64,000 nucleotides of DNA from Agrobacterium albertimagni AOL15 (GTDB taxonomy: Bacteria; Pseudomonadota; Alphaproteobacteria; Rhizobiales; Rhizobiaceae): assembly GCF_000300855.1 (NCBI RefSeq), contig NZ_ALJF01000011.1:186001-250000 (forward strand). Reading direction: 5' to 3'. A program made the translations under genes and the position numbers. Shown in pieces: positions 34,576 to 43,747 of the stretch; within the stretch, counting starts at the first letter, position 1, and every line of letters starts with the position of its first letter. The notes beneath the pieces are model-generated. The model was not told where the DNA came from. It did no database searches and was given only the letters and a program-made list of their open reading frames with translations.

Positions 34576-36024
34576 TCAAAGTCCCCGGATCGCCGGATAA
34601 AGCGCCCGGTAGCGACCGTAGGCCGCCTCGTAAGCCGAAGTCAGATCACGCACCGGCTCGACCGTCTCCGCTGTTTCAGGCGCCGTGCAAACCGACAGCG
34701 GATCAGCCCCGGTCGCCGCAATCAGCCCGAGCCGTGCGGCACCGAAGGCAGCGCCGAAATCACCGTCGGCGGGAATATCGACCGGCATGTCGAGCGCTGT
34801 CGCAATCGAAGACAGCCAGTAGCGCGAGCGCGAACCGCCGCCGATAGCCGTCACCCGGTCAATCTTCGTGCCGGCCGACTTCAGCGCTTCGAGGCTATCG
34901 CGGATGGCGAAGGTCACGCCTTCCAGCACAGCCTGGGTCAGCACGACGCGGTCGCTTTCATGGCCGAGCCCGATAAAGGCGCCCCGGATCTTCGCGTCAT
35001 TATGCGGTGTGCGTTCACCCGAGAGATAGGGCAGGAAGGTGACGCCCGTCGGTGCCTTGAGTGCGTCGCCGAGTTCGCTGGTAAGCTCCCCGGCCGACTT
35101 GCTGGTCACGCCGGAATGCCAGTTGAGCGCGTCGGTGGCCGACAGGATGACGCCCATCTGGTGCCAGGTATTGGGCAGCGCATGGCAGAAGGCATGCACG
35201 GCACTTTCCGGCTTTGGCAGATAGGAGCCGTTGGCGGCGAAGAGAACGCCAGACGTGCCGAGCGAAACAAAGGCCTGGCCTTCGGCGACAGTACCCATGC
35301 CGCAGGCAGACGCCGCGTTGTCCCCTGCCCCGCCGGCAACCACCACGTCAGAGCCGAGGCCCCATTTTTCAGCTAGTTCGGCGCGCAATGTGCCAGCGCG
35401 ATCCGTGCCCTCGACGAGGCCCGGCATCTGCTCGACGGTCAACCACGTTGCCTCCAGCAGTTCCGGAGACCAGGCACGCTTGCCGGTATCGAGCCAGCTG
35501 GTGCCGGCCGAATCCGACATGTCGGAGAGATATTCTCCCGTCAACCAGAGACGCAGGTAATCCTTCGGCAGGAGAACCTTGGCGACCTTGGCAAAGGTCT
35601 CCGGTTCGTTGTTCTTCACCCAGGCGAGTTTCGGGGCTGTAAAGCCTGGGAAGACGATGTTGCCGGTGAGCGCCCGGAAACGCGGATTTGCATCGAGGCT
35701 TGCCGCTTCCGCGTGGCTTCGCGTATCGTTCCAGAGAATGCAGGGCCTGAGCACCCGATCCTTGGCGTCTATGAGGGTCGCGCCATGCATATTGCCGGAC
35801 AGGCCGATGCCTTTCACCGCGGCAAGTTCTTTCGGATGCGAGGTCTTCAGCGCCGCAACAGCCTCTTCAGTCGCGTGCAGCCAGTCGCCCGGCGCCTGTT
35901 CCGACCAGCCGGGATGCGGTCGCTGCACGGTGAGACCGGCATGACCAACGCCGACAACCTTCTGGTCGCCGTCGATCAGCATCGCCTTGACGCTAGATGT
36001 GCCGAGATCCAATCCGAGATACAT
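34576..36024 (-). CDS. xylB: Xylulokinase
   Basis: The protein is 482 residues of the FGGY kinase family. It phosphorylates D-xylulose to xylulose-5-phosphate for the pentose phosphate pathway. The N terminus [17 protein letters not shown] is the phosphate-1 motif. [25 protein letters not shown] and the catalytic-aspartate loop [18 protein letters not shown] follow, with [19 protein letters not shown] as the adenosine motif. It begins 23 bases after the LacI-type regulator gene on the same strand, so the two form an operon with xylA. Confidence 0.96.
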   Translation of the reverse strand: MYLGLDLGTSSVKAMLIDGDQKVVGVGHAGLTVQRPHPGWSEQAPGDWLHATEEAVAALKTSHPKELAAVKGIGLSGNMHGATLIDAKDRVLRPCILWNDTRSHAEAASLDANPRFRALTGNIVFPGFTAPKLAWVKNNEPETFAKVAKVLLPKDYLRLWLTGEYLSDMSDSAGTSWLDTGKRAWSPELLEATWLTVEQMPGLVEGTDRAGTLRAELAEKWGLGSDVVVAGGAGDNAASACGMGTVAEGQAFVSLGTSGVLFAANGSYLPKPESAVHAFCHALPNTWHQMGVILSATDALNWHSGVTSKSAGELTSELGDALKAPTGVTFLPYLSGERTPHNDAKIRGAFIGLGHESDRVVLTQAVLEGVTFAIRDSLEALKSAGTKIDRVTAIGGGSRSRYWLSSIATALDMPVDIPADGDFGAAFGAARLGLIAATGADPLSVCTAPETAETVEPVRDLTSAYEAAYGRYRALYPAIRGL

Positions 36025-36047
36025 GGGTGTCCTCCATTCCTCTGCCT

Positions 36048-37073
36048 TCAGGGCAGATTGTCCTTCAAGAATATGTCGATACGAATGCGCTCCTGGGCGG
36101 CCACGACGGGCAGACCATCGGCCTTGGCCTTCAGCACGCGAATGGCGCTGCGCACCTCATGGCCGGCATCCTGGTTCAGCACGGCATCGATGAGGCCTGA
36201 CTGGAGCGCCCCGCGCGTCGTCTCCGTCAGTTCATGGGCGATGACCACCGGACGGCGTTCCGCCGGCTGCCGTTCAAGCGCCTTGACGAGCCCGCGATTG
36301 CCGGCACCGAGACTGTAGAGTGCGACGATATCACTTCGGTCAGAAAAGATGGCGGAGACCTTGCGCTCGACAACCACGGGATCGTCTCGCCCTTCGATGA
36401 CGGGCAAGACTGCAAGCCCCGGGAAATCCTGCGCCATGACGGAAGCGAAGGCCTCGCAGCGCTCGCGATGGTCGCGCACCAGCATGGAGCCGGCGAGCAC
36501 GGCAACCTTGCCATTACGTCCGGCCGCGAAGCGCCCGAGCAGGCTCGCTGCGGTTCGCCCGGCAGCGGCATTGTCGATGCCGGCATAATGATCCCGCTCT
36601 GCGCCAGAGAGATCGGAAACGAGGGTGACGAGCGGAATACCGGCAGACACGATCTCCGAGGCCGCAGCCGCCACCTCGGGCGCATCGACGGCGACGAAGG
36701 CGATCCCGGCCGGCTGCTCGGCTGCGGCGTCGCGCAGCGCTTTCGCCAGAGCATCGGCATCGAAGGCCGGGACGTCGATAAGCCGGATCGCGATCCGCTC
36801 GACGCCTGCGCGTTCCCGCGCCTCGTCGAGCGACAGCCGCAGGCCGCACATGAAGGAATTGTCGTTCGAGGGAATGATGAAGGTCAGCGGATAGGTCCGC
36901 CCCTTGGCAAGGTTCGCCGCTGCCACGTCGCGCACGAAACCGAGCTCGCTGACAGCCAGATCCACCTTCTCGCGCGTGCGCGCGCTGACCCCCGGCCGCC
37001 GGTTCAACACCCGGTCGACGGTGGCAAGGCTGACGCCCGCGCGGCTGGCAATGTCGTGGACAGTCGGCTTCAT
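36048..37073 (-). CDS. LacI-family regulator, probable xylose operon repressor
   Basis: The protein is 341 residues. The HTH TVHDIASRAGVSLATVDRVLNRRPGV belongs to the LacI subgroup with VDRVLN in place of VSRALN. The hinge FVRDVAAANLAKGR and a periplasmic-binding-like effector domain follow (TFIIPSNDNSFMCGLRLSL, GIDNAAAGRTAASLL, ALYSLGAGNRGLVKALE). The start at 37073 has GGAGGAG 3-6 bases upstream; the open frame runs on to 37172 across the operator, which is not plausible coding. It is the first gene of the lacI-xylB-xylA unit, so autoregulation is likely. Confidence 0.92.
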   Translation of the reverse strand: MKPTVHDIASRAGVSLATVDRVLNRRPGVSARTREKVDLAVSELGFVRDVAAANLAKGRTYPLTFIIPSNDNSFMCGLRLSLDEARERAGVERIAIRLIDVPAFDADALAKALRDAAAEQPAGIAFVAVDAPEVAAAASEIVSAGIPLVTLVSDLSGAERDHYAGIDNAAAGRTAASLLGRFAAGRNGKVAVLAGSMLVRDHRERCEAFASVMAQDFPGLAVLPVIEGRDDPVVVERKVSAIFSDRSDIVALYSLGAGNRGLVKALERQPAERRPVVIAHELTETTRGALQSGLIDAVLNQDAGHEVRSAIRVLKAKADGLPVVAAQERIRIDIFLKDNLP

Positions 37074-37107
37074 TCTCTCCTCCGGCGCCTGTCCTACACC
37101 GGCGAAT

Positions 37108-37142
37108 GAGGTACGTAAATCAGAATTTGACGTACGTACCTC
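37108..37142. promoter_or_regulatory. Candidate operator of the xyl regulator
   Basis: GAGGTACGT (37108-37116) and ACGTACCTC (37134-37142) form a 9-bp perfect inverted repeat 35 bases long overall. A further ACGTACGT palindrome lies inside it at 37130-37137. It sits 34 bases upstream of the lacI-xylB-xylA operon. Confidence 0.55.
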
Positions 37143-37152
37143 TTTTGCTCTC

Positions 37153-37184
37153 AAAAAAGACCGCCTCAACATGTGAGGCGGTCT
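37153..37184 (-). terminator. Rho-independent terminator after the EmrB-like gene
   Basis: An 11-bp perfect stem AGACCGCCTCA/TGAGGCGGTCT (37158-37168 and 37174-37184) is followed on the minus strand by six T residues. It ends the efflux operon and insulates the downstream xyl operator. Confidence 0.85.
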
Positions 37185-37241
37185 GAGCCTTGGAGATCAA
37201 GGGAGAGCCTGAACCCGTAAGCTTACCCGGGCATGGTGGCT

Positions 37242-38825
37242 TCAATGGCCGGCACCAGCGGGTGCCGCACCCTTCGGCTTCTTCAGCAGCAGCACCATGA
37301 AGACCAGCGCAACGAAGAGCACCGTCAGCCCCATGAACACATCCATGAAGGACAGAAGCCAGGCCTGCTGCGTCACCACACCCGACAGCTTCTTGATCGC
37401 CACCGCCGTGCCATCGAGGCCATAGCTGTCATAGTTCGCGCCGACACTGGCAAGCCAGTCGAGGGCTGCCTGATTGCTCCAGGAAAGCTGCTCGGAGAGC
37501 CGCGCATAATGGTCGTCGGATCGCTGGGTCAGCATGGTGTTGATGATCGCGAGACCGACGGCGCCACCGAGGTTTCGGGTCAGATTGAAGAGGCCCGACG
37601 CGTTCTTGATCCGGTCCGGCGGCAGTGTGCCGAGCGCCAGATTGTTGATCGGCACCATGCAGATCATCAGCGAGCAACCGCGCAGGATCTGCGGCACCAG
37701 CAGTTCGTAGAAGTCCCAGTCTGCCGTGATCCCGGTCATCATGTAGGTCCCAAGCGCGAAGCCGGAAAAACCGATCATCATCATCACGCGCGGATCGAGC
37801 TTGTTCGACAGCGCACCGGCAACGGGCGCCGTCAGGAACATCGCGGCACCGGAGACGAACATGGTCTCGCCGATCATCAGCGAGTCGTAACCTCTGATAC
37901 GTCCGAGGTAGAGGGGGTAGAGATAGGTAAGACCATAGAGGCCGACCCCCATGACGAAGGAGAACAACGAGCCGAAGGCGAAGTTGGCATTGGAGAAGGC
38001 GCGCAAGTCCACGACCGGCAACTCGACCTTGAACACGCGCCAGAAGAAGATCGCCCCGCCGATGACCATGGCAACGGTGCCCATGACGATGTGGTGGTCG
38101 TTGAACCAGTCCTTGTTGTTGCCCTCTTCCAACACGAATTCCATCGTCCCGAGGAAAACGGCCATCGAGGCCAGTCCCCACCAGTCGAACTTCTTCAAAA
38201 GTTTGAGGTCCGGCTTGTCGAAATCGATCAGGCTCCAGGCGGCGGCAGCGACCAGCACACCCGGCACGACGTTGATCAGGAACAGCCAGTGCCACGACAT
38301 GGCATGGCTGATATAGCCGCCGATTGTCGGGCCGATGGTGGGAGCCAGCGTCGCAACGAGACCGACCATCGGCGAGACGATGTTGCGCTTGGACGGCGGG
38401 AAGATGGTGAAGGCAGCCGCGAAGACGGAGGGGATCATGCCGCCGCCGATGAAGCCCTGGATCGCCCGATAGACGATCATCTGCTCGATATTGGTGGCCG
38501 TCGCGCAGAGCGCACTGGCGAGCGTGAAGCCTGCCGCACAGAACGTGAAGAGCACGCGGGTGGAGACGATCCGGGCGAGCACACCAGAGAGCGGGATCAT
38601 GATCACTTCGGCGATCAGATAGGAGGTCTGCACCCAGGCAACTTCGTCTGATCCGGCCCCGAGACCGGCCTGGATTTCGGCAAGCGACGCCGAGACGATC
38701 TGGATGTCGAGGATCGACATGAACATGCCGAAGACCATTGCCAGGAAGGCCAAGACGCGTCTGGGATCCATCCGCTCCTCGGCAGGTGCCGAGGGCGCGA
38801 TGGTTGTCGAGGTGATTGCGGCCAT
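37242..38825 (-). CDS. emrB: EmrB/QacA-type MFS drug efflux permease (DHA2 family)
   Basis: The protein is 527 residues with 14 predicted membrane segments, the DHA2 pattern. The motif LDIQIVSASLAEIQAGLG in helix 1 (LDxTIVNVALP-like), VAWVQTSYLIAEVIMIPLSG, the motif C region GLVATLAPTIGPTIGGYI and HWLFLINVVPG are characteristic of EmrB. It exports hydrophobic drugs together with the HlyD-type protein encoded 34 bases upstream. A TetR gene is divergent from the pair. The substrate cannot be predicted. Confidence 0.93.
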   Translation of the reverse strand: MAAITSTTIAPSAPAEERMDPRRVLAFLAMVFGMFMSILDIQIVSASLAEIQAGLGAGSDEVAWVQTSYLIAEVIMIPLSGVLARIVSTRVLFTFCAAGFTLASALCATATNIEQMIVYRAIQGFIGGGMIPSVFAAAFTIFPPSKRNIVSPMVGLVATLAPTIGPTIGGYISHAMSWHWLFLINVVPGVLVAAAAWSLIDFDKPDLKLLKKFDWWGLASMAVFLGTMEFVLEEGNNKDWFNDHHIVMGTVAMVIGGAIFFWRVFKVELPVVDLRAFSNANFAFGSLFSFVMGVGLYGLTYLYPLYLGRIRGYDSLMIGETMFVSGAAMFLTAPVAGALSNKLDPRVMMMIGFSGFALGTYMMTGITADWDFYELLVPQILRGCSLMICMVPINNLALGTLPPDRIKNASGLFNLTRNLGGAVGLAIINTMLTQRSDDHYARLSEQLSWSNQAALDWLASVGANYDSYGLDGTAVAIKKLSGVVTQQAWLLSFMDVFMGLTVLFVALVFMVLLLKKPKGAAPAGAGH

Positions 38826-38859
38826 GACACGGCCCTTTCGATAACGTCAGCCGGTGGTA

Positions 38860-40047
38860 TTACTTCGCGGCAAGCGCCTGGCCCTCGGGGGCCGTGCGGG
38901 TGTCGACGTCGACGATGACACTGAGGCCGGCGCGCAGATGGCCTCCGGCAAGCGCGTCCTTGGGTAGCGCGATACGGACAGGCACGCGCTGAACGACCTT
39001 GGTGAAATTGCCGGTGGCGTTTTCCGCCGGCAGCATGGAGAAGATAGCGCCAGAGGCCGGAGCGATCGAGGTGACCGTGCCCTCGAGCGGATCGTCGCCA
39101 TAGGCGTCGACATGGATCGAAACCTTGGAGCCGGGAACCAGATGTGCGATCTGCGTTTCCTTGAAGTTCGCCTCGATATAGAGCTCGCTGGTCGGCACCA
39201 GGGCCGCAAGACGCTTGCCCGCCGAGACGAGATCCCCTGATTGAACCGAGAGATTGCCGATCACGCCGTCATAGGGCGCTTTCAGCACGGTAAAATCGAG
39301 ATCACGCTTGGCTTTCGCCACCACTTGATCCTGTACCTTCACGGCATTCAACGCCTCGTCGCGCTGCGCCTTGAGGATCGAGAGATTGGCTTCCGCCGAA
39401 GCGACGACGGCCTGTCCCGCCACCAGATTGGCGCGGGCCTGGTCGAGCGCCACCTTGGCATTGTCGAGATCGGCAGCAGTGCCGACGCTCTTGGATGCAA
39501 GCTCGCTTGCGCGCTTTTCCGTGATTTCGGCACCCCGAACTGCAGCCTCGAGCGAGCCGAGCTGCGCCTGAGCCTGCGCAACGCTCGCCTGGCCGCCGAC
39601 GATCTGTGCATCGATGCGGCTAACCGCAAGCTCGGAGCTCTGCTTGCCCGCGACGGCCTGATCATAGGCGATCTGATAGTCGCCACCATCGAGGGTCACC
39701 AGCGGATCGCCGGCGCGGACGACCTGGTTGCTGGCAACGTTGACCTTCTCGACATAACCGGAAACCTTCGGCGAGATGATCGCGATGTCACCTTCGATAT
39801 AGGCGTCTTCGGTCGACACCATGAAGCGACCATCGGTCCACCAGGTATAGCCGTACCAGGCACCGCCCGCGAGCAGAGCGGCGAGGATGACGGGAAGCAC
39901 CGGGCTGCGGCGCTTGCGCTGGGTGGCGGCGGCTTCCTGCGGCGGGTGGGGCTCCCCTGCATCCGTCTCCGTCAGGGGCGCTGCCTCATTCCGGTCGACT
40001 GGAGTGGAAGTGGAACGAAGGGCGGTGGATCTTGGCGTCGCTGACAT
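38860..40047 (-). CDS. emrA: HlyD-family membrane fusion protein (EmrA-like)
   Basis: The protein is 395 residues. A proline-rich cytosolic start is followed by one membrane helix (PVLPVILAALLAGGAWYGYTW, near residue 50). The lipoyl/barrel-sandwich half is FMVSTEDAYIEGDIAIISPKVSGYV, and a long coiled coil (about 110-245, rich in Ala, Gln and Glu) and VLKAPYDGVIGNLSVQSGDLV follow. The C-terminal part has the EmrA-like VDVDTRT ending. The start is placed at the ATG at 40047; the upstream extension to 40125 would run through the operator. It bridges EmrB to an outer-membrane channel not encoded here. Confidence 0.92.
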   Translation of the reverse strand: MSATPRSTALRSTSTPVDRNEAAPLTETDAGEPHPPQEAAATQRKRRSPVLPVILAALLAGGAWYGYTWWTDGRFMVSTEDAYIEGDIAIISPKVSGYVEKVNVASNQVVRAGDPLVTLDGGDYQIAYDQAVAGKQSSELAVSRIDAQIVGGQASVAQAQAQLGSLEAAVRGAEITEKRASELASKSVGTAADLDNAKVALDQARANLVAGQAVVASAEANLSILKAQRDEALNAVKVQDQVVAKAKRDLDFTVLKAPYDGVIGNLSVQSGDLVSAGKRLAALVPTSELYIEANFKETQIAHLVPGSKVSIHVDAYGDDPLEGTVTSIAPASGAIFSMLPAENATGNFTKVVQRVPVRIALPKDALAGGHLRAGLSVIVDVDTRTAPEGQALAAK

Positions 40048-40083
40048 GATACGGACCGGGGATGGGTTGAACTCGCTCGAACT

Positions 40084-40097
40084 GAACCGTTCGGTTC
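40084..40097. promoter_or_regulatory. TetR operator candidate between emrA and tetR
   Basis: GAACCG-TT-CGGTTC is a perfect inverted repeat in the divergent promoter region, 37 bases upstream of emrA and 96 bases upstream of the TetR gene. Extra GAAC and TTCGA repeats flank it. Confidence 0.6.
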
Positions 40098-40192
40098 GAT
40101 TGACATAGAGCCTTTTTTGCCCCATATCAAGAGGCAGAAACGGGCATCGGAAACGAGGCCGCGCAACGCAGTTAATTTTTTTTGGTCAGGAA

Positions 40193-40888
40193 ATGTCGAA
40201 ACTAGAGCAGGAAATCGCCATGACGCCGCCCTCCTATCCCGTCGCCGGGGTGGGACGCTTTGCTGCGGGCGCGGATCCGGTCAAGCGGGGACAGATCCTG
40301 GATGGCGCCAAGCGGGTCTTCATGAAGCTTGGCTACGATGCTGCAAGCATGAATGACGTTACTCGCGAGGCAGGCGTCTCGAAGGGCACCATCTACGTCT
40401 ATTTCCAGAGCAAGGAAGATCTGTTCGGCGCCCTGGTCGAGCGTGAGAAAAGCGCCTTCGATGCTGCGATCCGACAGATCCTCGAAGAAAGCTCCCATGT
40501 CGAGGAAGGTCTGCGGCGCTATGCGCTCGCCCACGCGCATTTCATTCTCGACACGGAGATGATCCCGACGATGCGCATCCTGATGGGTGTGCTCGACCGC
40601 ATGCCGACGCTCTGTCAGCGTTTCTTTGCGTCGTCGCCCACCAATATCAAGGTGCTGTTGCAGGACTATATTGCTGCTGCCAATGAGAAGGGCGAACTCT
40701 CGGTCGAAGATAGCGATCTGGCCGCACGCCAGTTCATCGACATGTCAACGGCGGGCTATTTCAAGAAACGGCTGTTCAATGACCTCCCCGTGCGACCTGA
40801 CGACAAGGAGATCGAACGCGTGGTGGAATCAGGCCTTCGTATGTTCATGAACTTCTACGGCCCCAAAAACCTTGGGTCCCAAGACTGA
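40193..40888 (+). CDS. TetR/AcrR-family transcriptional repressor
   Basis: The protein is 231 residues. The TetR HTH is GAKRVFMKLGYDAASMNDVTREAGVSKGTIYVYFQSKEDLF, a clear match. The C-terminal domain is of the AefR/RutR-like kind with ILMGVLDRMPTLCQRFF. It is divergent from the emrAB-like operon and so is its probable repressor, relieved by an exported compound. The ATG at 40193 has only AGG nearby; the ATG at 40220 has a better-spaced AGGA and may be the real start. A run of eight T residues lies just upstream. Confidence 0.92.
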   Translation: MSKLEQEIAMTPPSYPVAGVGRFAAGADPVKRGQILDGAKRVFMKLGYDAASMNDVTREAGVSKGTIYVYFQSKEDLFGALVEREKSAFDAAIRQILEESSHVEEGLRRYALAHAHFILDTEMIPTMRILMGVLDRMPTLCQRFFASSPTNIKVLLQDYIAAANEKGELSVEDSDLAARQFIDMSTAGYFKKRLFNDLPVRPDDKEIERVVESGLRMFMNFYGPKNLGSQD

Positions 40889-41001
40889 TCTGCGACGGAA
40901 CTTTATTCCGCGCACGGATTTTAGTTGGCTGCTTGCCAACCCCACGGATATGGCTCATGTCCTCGGGATCTGAATCCGTTTGATCAGCACGGAAGACATC
41001 T

Positions 41002-41760
41002 ATGGAAAATATCAGCGTTCTTCTCCAGGATCCCGCCGCCTGGATCGCCTTGGTGACCCTGGTGGTCATGGAAGTCGTCCTTGGCATCGACAACCTGATC
41101 TTCATCTCGATCTTGACCAACAAGCTGCCGACGGAAATGCGCGAAAGAGCCCGTCGCATCGGCATCGGGCTTGCGCTCGTCATGCGCCTGGCCCTGCTCG
41201 GCACCGTCGCCTGGATCGTCCAGCTGACCACGCCCGTATTCGAGGTCTTCGGCCAAGGCTTCTCGTGGAAGGACATGATCCTGCTGGCCGGCGGTCTCTT
41301 CCTAGTCTGGAAGGCCACCAAGGAAATCCACCACAATGTCGATCCGGTGGACCAGAAAGAGGATTTCATCGCCTCCTCTGCCTCCACCACCTTTGCCAGC
41401 GCCATCGGCCAGATCCTGCTGCTCGATCTCGTCTTCTCGATCGACAGCATCATCACGGCCGTCGGCATGACGCCACATGTGCCGATCATGGTCGTCGCCG
41501 TGGTCGCTGCCGTCACCGTGATGCTCGTGGCAGCCACGCCGCTTGCCAACTTCATCGAGAAGAACCCGACCATCGTCATGCTGGCGCTCGCCTTCCTGTT
41601 GATGATCGGCACCACGTTGATCGCCGAAGGCATGGGTTTCCATGTGCCCAAGGGCTACATCTACGCCGCCATGGCCTTCTCCGCACTCGTCGAGGTTCTC
41701 AACATGTTTGCCCGCCGCAAGCGCGAACGGGATCGCCAGCTGAAAGCTGTCGTGCACTGA
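41002..41760 (+). CDS. TerC-family integral membrane protein
   Basis: The protein is 252 residues with seven or eight helices. The paired acidic motifs of the TerC family are present: [16 protein letters not shown] in helix 2 and [16 protein letters not shown] in helix 5. A cytoplasmic loop [13 protein letters not shown] lies between halves. Relatives (Alx, YoaE, YkoY) are linked to metal export, mainly manganese, or tellurite response. No CBS or CorC domain is attached. The 113 bases upstream hold a small GTTGGC/GCCAAC hairpin (near 40924-40940) but not a recognisable yybP-ykoY riboswitch. Confidence 0.92.
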   Translation: MENISVLLQDPAAWIALVTLVVMEVVLGIDNLIFISILTNKLPTEMRERARRIGIGLALVMRLALLGTVAWIVQLTTPVFEVFGQGFSWKDMILLAGGLFLVWKATKEIHHNVDPVDQKEDFIASSASTTFASAIGQILLLDLVFSIDSIITAVGMTPHVPIMVVAVVAAVTVMLVAATPLANFIEKNPTIVMLALAFLLMIGTTLIAEGMGFHVPKGYIYAAMAFSALVEVLNMFARRKRERDRQLKAVVH

Positions 41761-41789
41761 AAAGAAGCGGCCACTGGACGCTTCAACGA

Positions 41790-41821
41790 AAATGGCCTGT
41801 CGCGAAGATGGGCCATTTTTG
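41790..41821 (+). terminator. Rho-independent terminator after the TerC gene
   Basis: A 9-bp stem AAAATGGCC/GGCCATTTT (41790-41798 and 41812-41820) ends in a T-run of five. It lies 30 bases past the TerC stop. Confidence 0.8.
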
Positions 41822-41917
41822 CTGTCGAGCAGTAAGACCAGGAACCGATCGACCCTTGCCAGATTTCCAGCAAGCTCCTACGCCTTCCAGATCACGCCAG
41901 CATGATGCCGGAGCCCC

Positions 41918-43687
41918 ATGACCTACGAGCAGATCCTCGCCTTTGGCATTATCGCCATCATGATGGCGGCCTTCCTGTGGGAAAAGTTCCGCTACGACGT
42001 GATCGCCTGTTGCGCGCTCGTGGCGGCCGTCGCCGTCGGACTGGTGCCGGCCCGCGAGGCATTTTCCGGTTTCTCCGACGATCTTGTCATCATCGTCGGC
42101 AGTGCTCTGGTGGTCAGCGCCGGCGTTGCCCGGTCGGGCGTCGTGGACCTGGCCATCAAGCGCTTCTTTCCCGCCCTCTCCTCGTTGCATGGCCAGATGC
42201 TCCTCTTGCTGGTGACGGTGACGGTGCTCTCCGCCTTCATCAAGAACATCGGCGCGCTGGCGATCATGATGCCGGTGGCCTTCCAGTTTGCCCGCCGCTC
42301 CCATGTCCCGCCCTCGGTCTTCCTCATGCCGATGGCCTTTTCCGCCTTGCTCGGCGGCCTCATGACGCAGATCGGCACCTCGCCGAACATCGCGGTGTCG
42401 CGGCTGCGGGAGGAACTGACCGGCCAGTCCTTCACGATGTTCGACTTCACCCCGGTCGGCGCCACGCTGGCGGCTGCCGGCATCGTCTTCCTCATCTTTT
42501 TCTACTGGCTGGTCCCCCGCCGTGAGAACCAAAACCCGTCCCTGCAGGAGGCACTGGAAAGCTCAAGTTTCGCCACGGAAGCCATGATCACCCGGCAATC
42601 GCCCTTTGCCGGCAAGACACTGCACCATCTCCTTCAGACTGCCCATGGAGAGGTGACGGCAACCGCCATCCTGCGCGGACACACCCGCCTGTCGCCCTTT
42701 CCAGACGTGCTCTTGCATGAAGAGGACACGCTGCTCCTGGAAGGCCCGTCGGAAGCGCTCGACCGTATTGTCTCACAAGGCAATCTGAGCCTCTCGGGCA
42801 GCACAGAGCGCGATCGCAAGCGCCGTGGCGACATCTCAACCGTCGAGGCCGTCATCGGCCGGGGCTCACCGCTGATCGGGCAAACGACCAGTGAGCTCTC
42901 TCTCGTCCACACCTACGGCGTCAACCTTCTGGCGGTCAGCCGCCAGGGCAAGCGCATCCGTGAACGTCTGGGGCAGCTAACGCTGCGCTCGGGCGACGTC
43001 GTCGTGCTGCAGGGCCTGCGCCAGCAAATGCCCTCCATCCTCACCGAACTCGGCTGCCTGCCGCTCGCCGAACGGGAAATCCTGCTCGGAACGAGCCGAA
43101 ACATCTTCATACCCCTGGTGATCCTCGTGATCGCCATGGGCTCTACGGCGCTCGGTTTTGCCCCTGTCGCCATCGCCTTCTTCGCGGCAGCGCTTGCGAT
43201 GGTCGCCTTTGGCGTCATCCCGGTCAGCGAGGTCTATCGCGCTGTCGACGGGCCGATCCTCGTGATGCTCGCAGCCCTCATCCCCGTCGCCGATACGCTG
43301 CGAACCTCCGGCGGCAGCGACGTGATTGCCGGCTGGCTGAATGCCGTGGCCGGCGGCCTGCCCGCCTGGGGCGCCGTCGCGCTCATCCTGCTGACCGCCA
43401 TGGCGGTCACGCCTTTCCTCAACAATGCGGCAACTGTCCTCGTTATGGCGCCGATTGCCGCGAGCTTCGCCACCGGCCTCGGCTACAAGCCGGAAGCTTT
43501 CCTGATGGCTGTCGCCATTGGTGCCGGATGCGATTTCCTCACGCCGATCGGCCATCAGTGCAACACGCTGGTCATGGGCCCCGGCGGATACAAGTTCTCC
43601 GACTATCCGCGTTTGGGGCTTCCCCTGTCGGTGTTGATCGTGCTGGTCTCGGTCCCGGCCCTGCTGGTGGTCTGGCCGGTCCGCTGA
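41918..43687 (+). CDS. SLC13-type anion permease with two RCK_C (TrkA-C) domains
   Basis: The protein is 589 residues. Membrane half 1 (residues 1-205) includes LSAFIKNIGALAIMMPVAF and GGLMTQIGTSPNIAVS, the substrate/Na+ motif of the DASS/SLC13 fold. Two regulatory RCK_C modules fill about residues 220-390 (EAMITRQSPFAGKTLHHLL, DTLLLEGPSEAL; EAVIGRGSPLIGQTTSEL, DVVVLQGLRQQM). Half 2 follows, with the mirrored motif TPFLNNAATVLVMAPIA and GAGCDFLTPIGHQCNTLVMGP. Such proteins carry sulfate, dicarboxylates or similar anions, and the RCK domains suggest nucleotide control. The substrate is unknown. Translation starts at the ATG at 41918, after CCGGAGCCCC. Confidence 0.92.
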   Translation: MTYEQILAFGIIAIMMAAFLWEKFRYDVIACCALVAAVAVGLVPAREAFSGFSDDLVIIVGSALVVSAGVARSGVVDLAIKRFFPALSSLHGQMLLLLVTVTVLSAFIKNIGALAIMMPVAFQFARRSHVPPSVFLMPMAFSALLGGLMTQIGTSPNIAVSRLREELTGQSFTMFDFTPVGATLAAAGIVFLIFFYWLVPRRENQNPSLQEALESSSFATEAMITRQSPFAGKTLHHLLQTAHGEVTATAILRGHTRLSPFPDVLLHEEDTLLLEGPSEALDRIVSQGNLSLSGSTERDRKRRGDISTVEAVIGRGSPLIGQTTSELSLVHTYGVNLLAVSRQGKRIRERLGQLTLRSGDVVVLQGLRQQMPSILTELGCLPLAEREILLGTSRNIFIPLVILVIAMGSTALGFAPVAIAFFAAALAMVAFGVIPVSEVYRAVDGPILVMLAALIPVADTLRTSGGSDVIAGWLNAVAGGLPAWGAVALILLTAMAVTPFLNNAATVLVMAPIAASFATGLGYKPEAFLMAVAIGAGCDFLTPIGHQCNTLVMGPGGYKFSDYPRLGLPLSVLIVLVSVPALLVVWPVR

Positions 43688-43718
43688 TTGCGCTTGAGCC
43701 TGGAAAACCACGCAAAGA

Positions 43719-43747
43719 AAAACCTGCGTCGGCGGGACGCAGGTTTT
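43719..43747 (+). terminator. Rho-independent terminator after the SLC13 gene
   Basis: A 12-bp stem AAAACCTGCGTC/GACGCAGGTTTT encloses a 5-base loop. It is A-rich before and T-rich after, so it can work on both strands. Confidence 0.85.

Noticed and set aside
40889..41001. Possible yybP-ykoY manganese riboswitch before the TerC gene
   Set aside because: Only one small hairpin is visible and the conserved purine-rich internal loops were not found.
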